Positions 52,877-55,282 of a DNA stretch of 55,282 nucleotides are shown one piece after another. The stretch is taken from NCBI GenBank assembly GCA_017463225.1, contig JAFTPO010000017.1:1-55282 (forward strand), given 5' to 3'. The DNA comes from Lachnospiraceae bacterium (lineage in GTDB: Bacteria; Bacillota; Clostridia; Lachnospirales; Lachnospiraceae). Below the pieces are notes generated by a model, which saw only the letters and a program-made list of their open reading frames with translations, searched no databases and was not told the DNA's origin. A program made the translations under genes and the position numbers. Each line of letters starts with the position of its first letter. Position 1 is the first letter of the stretch.

Positions 52877-53481
52877 TGAAATTAAAATACTTTTTAAGAG
52901 GAGTGGGCGTAGGTGTAATATTTGGAGCGTTAATTATGCTTGTTGCCTATTTGACCACCGGAGCCGGAAAGCTTACTGATAAGGAAATAATTGAGCGAGC
53001 TGAGAATCTTGGGATGGTTATGGAGGAAGATACAGTTATAATAGGAGCCAAGGAGGATACAGCTTCTACAACTGAAGCACCTACAACTAAGGAGGATATC
53101 ACAACTGAGGCTACTACTACAGAAGCAATCATAGGTGATGATGTATCTCTTGAGGGAGTTGTAGATGGTGCTATAGAGAATTCTACAACAGAAGCATCTA
53201 CTGAGGAAGCTACAACAGAGGCCTCAACCGGTGATAATACCACAGAAGCTAAAGAAGGCGATAAAGTTACTGCAAAGATATCGGTAACAAGTGGTATGAC
53301 ATCTCAGGAGGTTGCTTTACTTTTGCAGGATGCAGGCATTATAGATGATTATGCAGATTTTGATCAGTTTTTAAATGAGAATGGTTATTCAACTCAGATT
53401 AGAATAAATGATTATGAATTTAGTAGCGGCATGTCATATGAAGAGCTTGCACAGGCCCTTATAAAGGAAGATAAACAATAA
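52876..53481 (+). CDS. MltG/YceG N-terminal-like membrane protein
   Basis: 201 residues: one N-terminal membrane helix (about 8-29), a Thr/Glu/Ala-rich low-complexity linker (about 57-125, many TTEA units), and a C-terminal LysM-like segment with VTSGMTSQEVALLLQDAGII and INDYEFSSGMSYEELAQALI. This last part resembles the N-terminal domain of the MltG endolytic transglycosylase. The catalytic MltG domain with its Glu is absent. Probably a wall-binding, non-enzymatic protein; last gene of the operon, terminator follows. Confidence 0.7.
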   Translation: MKLKYFLRGVGVGVIFGALIMLVAYLTTGAGKLTDKEIIERAENLGMVMEEDTVIIGAKEDTASTTEAPTTKEDITTEATTTEAIIGDDVSLEGVVDGAIENSTTEASTEEATTEASTGDNTTEAKEGDKVTAKISVTSGMTSQEVALLLQDAGIIDDYADFDQFLNENGYSTQIRINDYEFSSGMSYEELAQALIKEDKQ

Positions 53482-53499
53482 AATAACCTATAAAATAAG

Positions 53500-53527
53500 A
53501 AAAAGTGCTTGCTAGCACTTTTTTTTT
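53500..53527 (+). terminator. Terminator of the fla/che operon
   Basis: AAAAAGTGCT (53500-53509), loop TGCT, AGCACTTTTT (53514-53523), then more T to 53527. Ten base pairs plus T-run. Confidence 0.9.
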
Positions 53528-53537
53528 ATGCTATAAT
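53509..53537 (+). promoter_or_regulatory. rpsB promoter embedded in the fla/che terminator
   Basis: TTGCTA (53509-53514), 17 nt, TATAAT (53532-53537), with an extended TGC before the -10. The -35 hexamer covers the hairpin loop. Transcription would start near 53544. Confidence 0.75.
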
Positions 53538-53557
53538 CGACTTCGTGTGAAAAAACA

Positions 53558-53644
53558 TGTGGAAGAATCAGTAGATTGGTGCCATAAACGCGATGGTTTC
53601 TACTCGTTTTTAGTAAATATGTATGCTAAAAATTGAATTCCACA
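53558..53644 (+). ncRNA. Structured rpsB 5' leader, candidate S2-responsive element
   Basis: A closing stem TGTGGAA (53558-53564) with TTCCACA (53638-53644), 7 bp, encloses two hairpins. P2: GTAGA (53571-53575) with TCTAC (53599-53603) and inner CCAT (53582-53585) with ATGG (53593-53596). P3: TTTTTAG (53607-53613) with CTAAAAA (53626-53632). The pieces form a three-way junction 24 nt before the rpsB start. Pairings were found by eye, not computed. Confidence 0.5.
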
Positions 53645-53668
53645 GAAGTTAAAACCAGGAGGTATATT

Positions 53669-54415
53669 ATGAGCGTTATTTCAATGAAGCAGTTACTCGA
53701 GGCAGGTGTTCACTTTGGACATCAGACAAGAAGATGGAATCCTAAGATGGCTGAGTATATCTATACTGAGCGTAACGGAATCTATATCATCGACTTACAG
53801 AAGTCTGTAGGTAAGGTTGATGAGGCTTACAAGGCTATTTTAGATTGCGTAGCTGAGGGTGGAAAGGTACTTTTCGTTGGTACTAAGAAGCAGGCTCAGG
53901 ATGCTATTAAGTCAGAGGCTGAGAGATGTGGTATGTACTACGTTAACGAGAGATGGTTAGGTGGTATGCTCACAAACTTCAAGACTATTCAGACTAGAAT
54001 TGAGAAGTTAAAGAAGTATGAGGCTATGGAGCAGGATGGTACATTTGATGTATTACCTAAGAAGGAAGTAATCGAGATTAAGAAGGAGATGGATAAGCTT
54101 CAGAAGAACCTTGGCGGTATCAAGGAGATGAAGACTATTCCTGATATGATTTTCGTTGTAGATCCTCGTAAGGAGAAGAACTGTATCCAGGAGGCACACT
54201 CACTTGGAATTCCACTTGTTGGTATTGCTGATACTAACTGTGATCCAGAGGAGCTTGATTATGTAATCCCAGGTAACGACGATGCTATCAGAGCTGTAAA
54301 GCTTATCGTTGGAAAGATGGCAGATGCTGTTATCGAGGCTAATCAGGGTGCTGACGCTGTTTCAGATGTTGAGGCTGAGTCAATGGCAGCTGACGCTGAG
54401 GAAACTGAGGAGTAA
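53669..54415 (+). CDS. rpsB: 30S ribosomal protein S2
   Basis: 248 residues. [20 protein letters not shown] is the standard N-terminus; [19 protein letters not shown] and [20 protein letters not shown] confirm it. A longer frame opens at 53633 but lies in the leader stem; AGGAGG (53658-53663) marks ATG 53669. Strong codon bias (AAG, GGT, CTT, GAG) as expected of an abundant protein. Clear rpsB-tsf order, as usual. Confidence 0.98.
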   Translation: MSVISMKQLLEAGVHFGHQTRRWNPKMAEYIYTERNGIYIIDLQKSVGKVDEAYKAILDCVAEGGKVLFVGTKKQAQDAIKSEAERCGMYYVNERWLGGMLTNFKTIQTRIEKLKKYEAMEQDGTFDVLPKKEVIEIKKEMDKLQKNLGGIKEMKTIPDMIFVVDPRKEKNCIQEAHSLGIPLVGIADTNCDPEELDYVIPGNDDAIRAVKLIVGKMADAVIEANQGADAVSDVEAESMAADAEETEE

Positions 54416-54430
54416 TCATAAGACATAGAT

Positions 54431-54472
54431 AGCCATGCTTGCTTGCTAACTTGCAGGCATGGCTTGTATTTT
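54431..54472 (+). terminator. Hairpin between rpsB and tsf (attenuator-like)
   Basis: AGCCATGCTTGC (54431-54442) with GCAGGCATGGCT (54453-54464), 12 bp with one G-T wobble, loop 10 nt, then TGTATTTT. A partial terminator would explain more S2 than EF-Ts or set their ratio. No promoter was found between it and tsf. Confidence 0.65.
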
Positions 54473-54500
54473 ATAAATAATTATTTAGGAGGATATAATA

Positions 54501-55282
54501 ATGGCAGCTATTACAGCAGGTATGGTAAAAGAGTTAAGAGAAATGTCAGGCGCTGGTATGATGGACTGTAAGAAGGCTCTTGGTGCAACAGACGGCGATT
54601 TCGATAAGGCTATGGAGTGGCTTAGAGAGAAGGGTCTTGCTACAGCTCAGAAGAAGGCTGGTAGAATTGCAGCAGAGGGTATCGTTATGACTACAGTTAT
54701 TAACGATGGAAAGACTGCAGCTATCGTTGAGGTTAATGCAGAGACTGATTTCGTTGCTAAGAATGATGTATTCCAGGGTTATGTATCAGAGGTTTTAGAT
54801 CAGATTGTTAAGTCTACAGCAGCTGATGTAGAGGCTCTTAAGGAAGAGAAGTGGGCTCTTGATGATTCTATGACTGTTGCTGAGAAACACGCAGCTATGA
54901 TTGCAAGAATCGGCGAGAATATGAACATAAGAAGATTTGAGAGAGTAAATACTGATGGTATGGTTGTTTCATACATCCATGCTGGTGGTAAGATTGGTGT
55001 TCTTGTAGAGGCTGACACAGACGGTTCAGGTGCTGAGGTTGAGGAGTGCTTAAAGAACATCGCTATGCAGGTTGCAGCTATGAATCCAAAGTATGTTTCA
55101 ACTGCAGATGTATCAGAGGAGTATAAGGCACATGAGTTAGAGATTCTTGTAGCTCAGGCTAAGAATGATCCTAAGAATGCTAATAAGCCTGATAATATCA
55201 TCGAGAAGATGGTTCAGGGTAGACTTAACAAGGAGCTTAAGGAAGTATGTCTTCTTGAGCAGGAGTATGTTAAGGCAGAGAA
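54501..55282 (+). CDS. tsf: Elongation factor Ts, 5' part (gene continues past the window)
   Basis: The open frame from ATG 54501 (AGGAGG upstream) runs to the last base: 260 codons, no stop. The product begins MAAITAGMVKELREMSGAGM followed by MDCKKALGATDGDFDKAMEW, the EF-Ts N-terminal domain, and VEVNAETDFVAKNDVF, the core. EF-Ts recycles EF-Tu-GDP to GTP. Strong codon bias like rpsB. Confidence 0.97.
   Translation, partial: MAAITAGMVKELREMSGAGMMDCKKALGATDGDFDKAMEWLREKGLATAQKKAGRIAAEGIVMTTVINDGKTAAIVEVNAETDFVAKNDVFQGYVSEVLDQIVKSTAADVEALKEEKWALDDSMTVAEKHAAMIARIGENMNIRRFERVNTDGMVVSYIHAGGKIGVLVEADTDGSGAEVEECLKNIAMQVAAMNPKYVSTADVSEEYKAHELEILVAQAKNDPKNANKPDNIIEKMVQGRLNKELKEVCLLEQEYVKAE

Noticed and set aside
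53065-53260. CRISPR-like or tandem DNA repeat in the Thr-rich stalk
   Set aside because: The repetition is at the protein level (TTEA) with irregular codons and spacing; it is a low-complexity linker, not a DNA array.
1-55282. Horizontal insertion, prophage or defence system
   Set aside because: Gene order follows the ancient topA and fla/che-rpsB-tsf synteny throughout; no integrase, transposase, att-like repeats, tRNA or abrupt composition change was seen.

Overview
The window is AT-rich Gram-positive DNA, most likely from an anaerobic, flagellated Lachnospiraceae species (Butyrivibrio/Pseudobutyrivibrio/Roseburia-like). This rests on the low GC, the heavy use of ATA and AGA codons, strong AAGGAGG ribosome sites, TTG and GTG starts, a fused ~1400-residue acyl-CoA dehydratase activase, GerW (YtfJ) next to a DUF2953 protein, and a complete fla/che cluster ending in rpsB-tsf. 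The genus is an inference; no 16S gene or other definitive marker is present.

Left part (1-19341): the 3' part of a zinc/manganese-type ABC substrate-binding protein; an HtrA-like membrane-anchored serine protease; MntP; the large activase gene on the minus strand, which is the only minus-strand gene; a LysM protein; a rhomboid-like membrane protein with a zinc-ribbon-like tail; two proteins of unknown function; DUF2953 and GerW proteins; a 46-residue membrane microprotein with a TTG start; truA; a small alarmone synthetase; a flavin-reductase-like protein; and comM-dprA-topA.

Right part (19619-53481): an almost unbroken motility and chemotaxis operon in the order flgB-flgC-fliE-fliF-fliG-fliH-fliI-fliJ-motE-fliK-flgD-flg_new-flgE | flbD-motA-motB-fliL-fliM-fliY-cheY-fliO-fliP-fliQ-fliR-flhB-flhA-flhF-flhG-pilZ-cheB-cheA-cheW-cheC-cheD-(90 aa)-fliA-fapA-(103 aa)-swrB-like-(MltG-like). 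It makes the basal body, export gate, hook, motor, switch and the chemotaxis signalling core, plus the sigma factor (FliA) for late genes. The order is essentially that of the Bacillus subtilis fla/che operon, with motAB, a PilZ protein and FapA added. Flagellin, hook-associated proteins, cheR and flgM are not in the window. The segment ends with rpsB and the 5' part of tsf.

Regulation visible in the sequence: two sigma-28-type promoters with identical 15-nt spacing, one before flgB (TAAA-N15-GTCGATAT) and one before flbD (TAAT-N15-GTCGATAA). The second is fused to an extended -10 sigma-A promoter just behind a terminator-like hairpin, so the cluster is probably two transcription units, both under positive feedback from the fliA gene it carries. 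The flgB leader has two mutually exclusive hairpins around a GGA motif. The rpsB leader folds on paper into a closed three-stem domain, a candidate autoregulatory RNA. Several sigma-A promoters have their -35 element inside the terminator of the preceding gene.

No phage, IS element, CRISPR array, tRNA or rRNA was seen. No gene-free stretch exceeds 300 bases; the longest is 19342-19618, the flgB control region. All positions, pairings and motif spacings were read by eye; no search or folding program was run.
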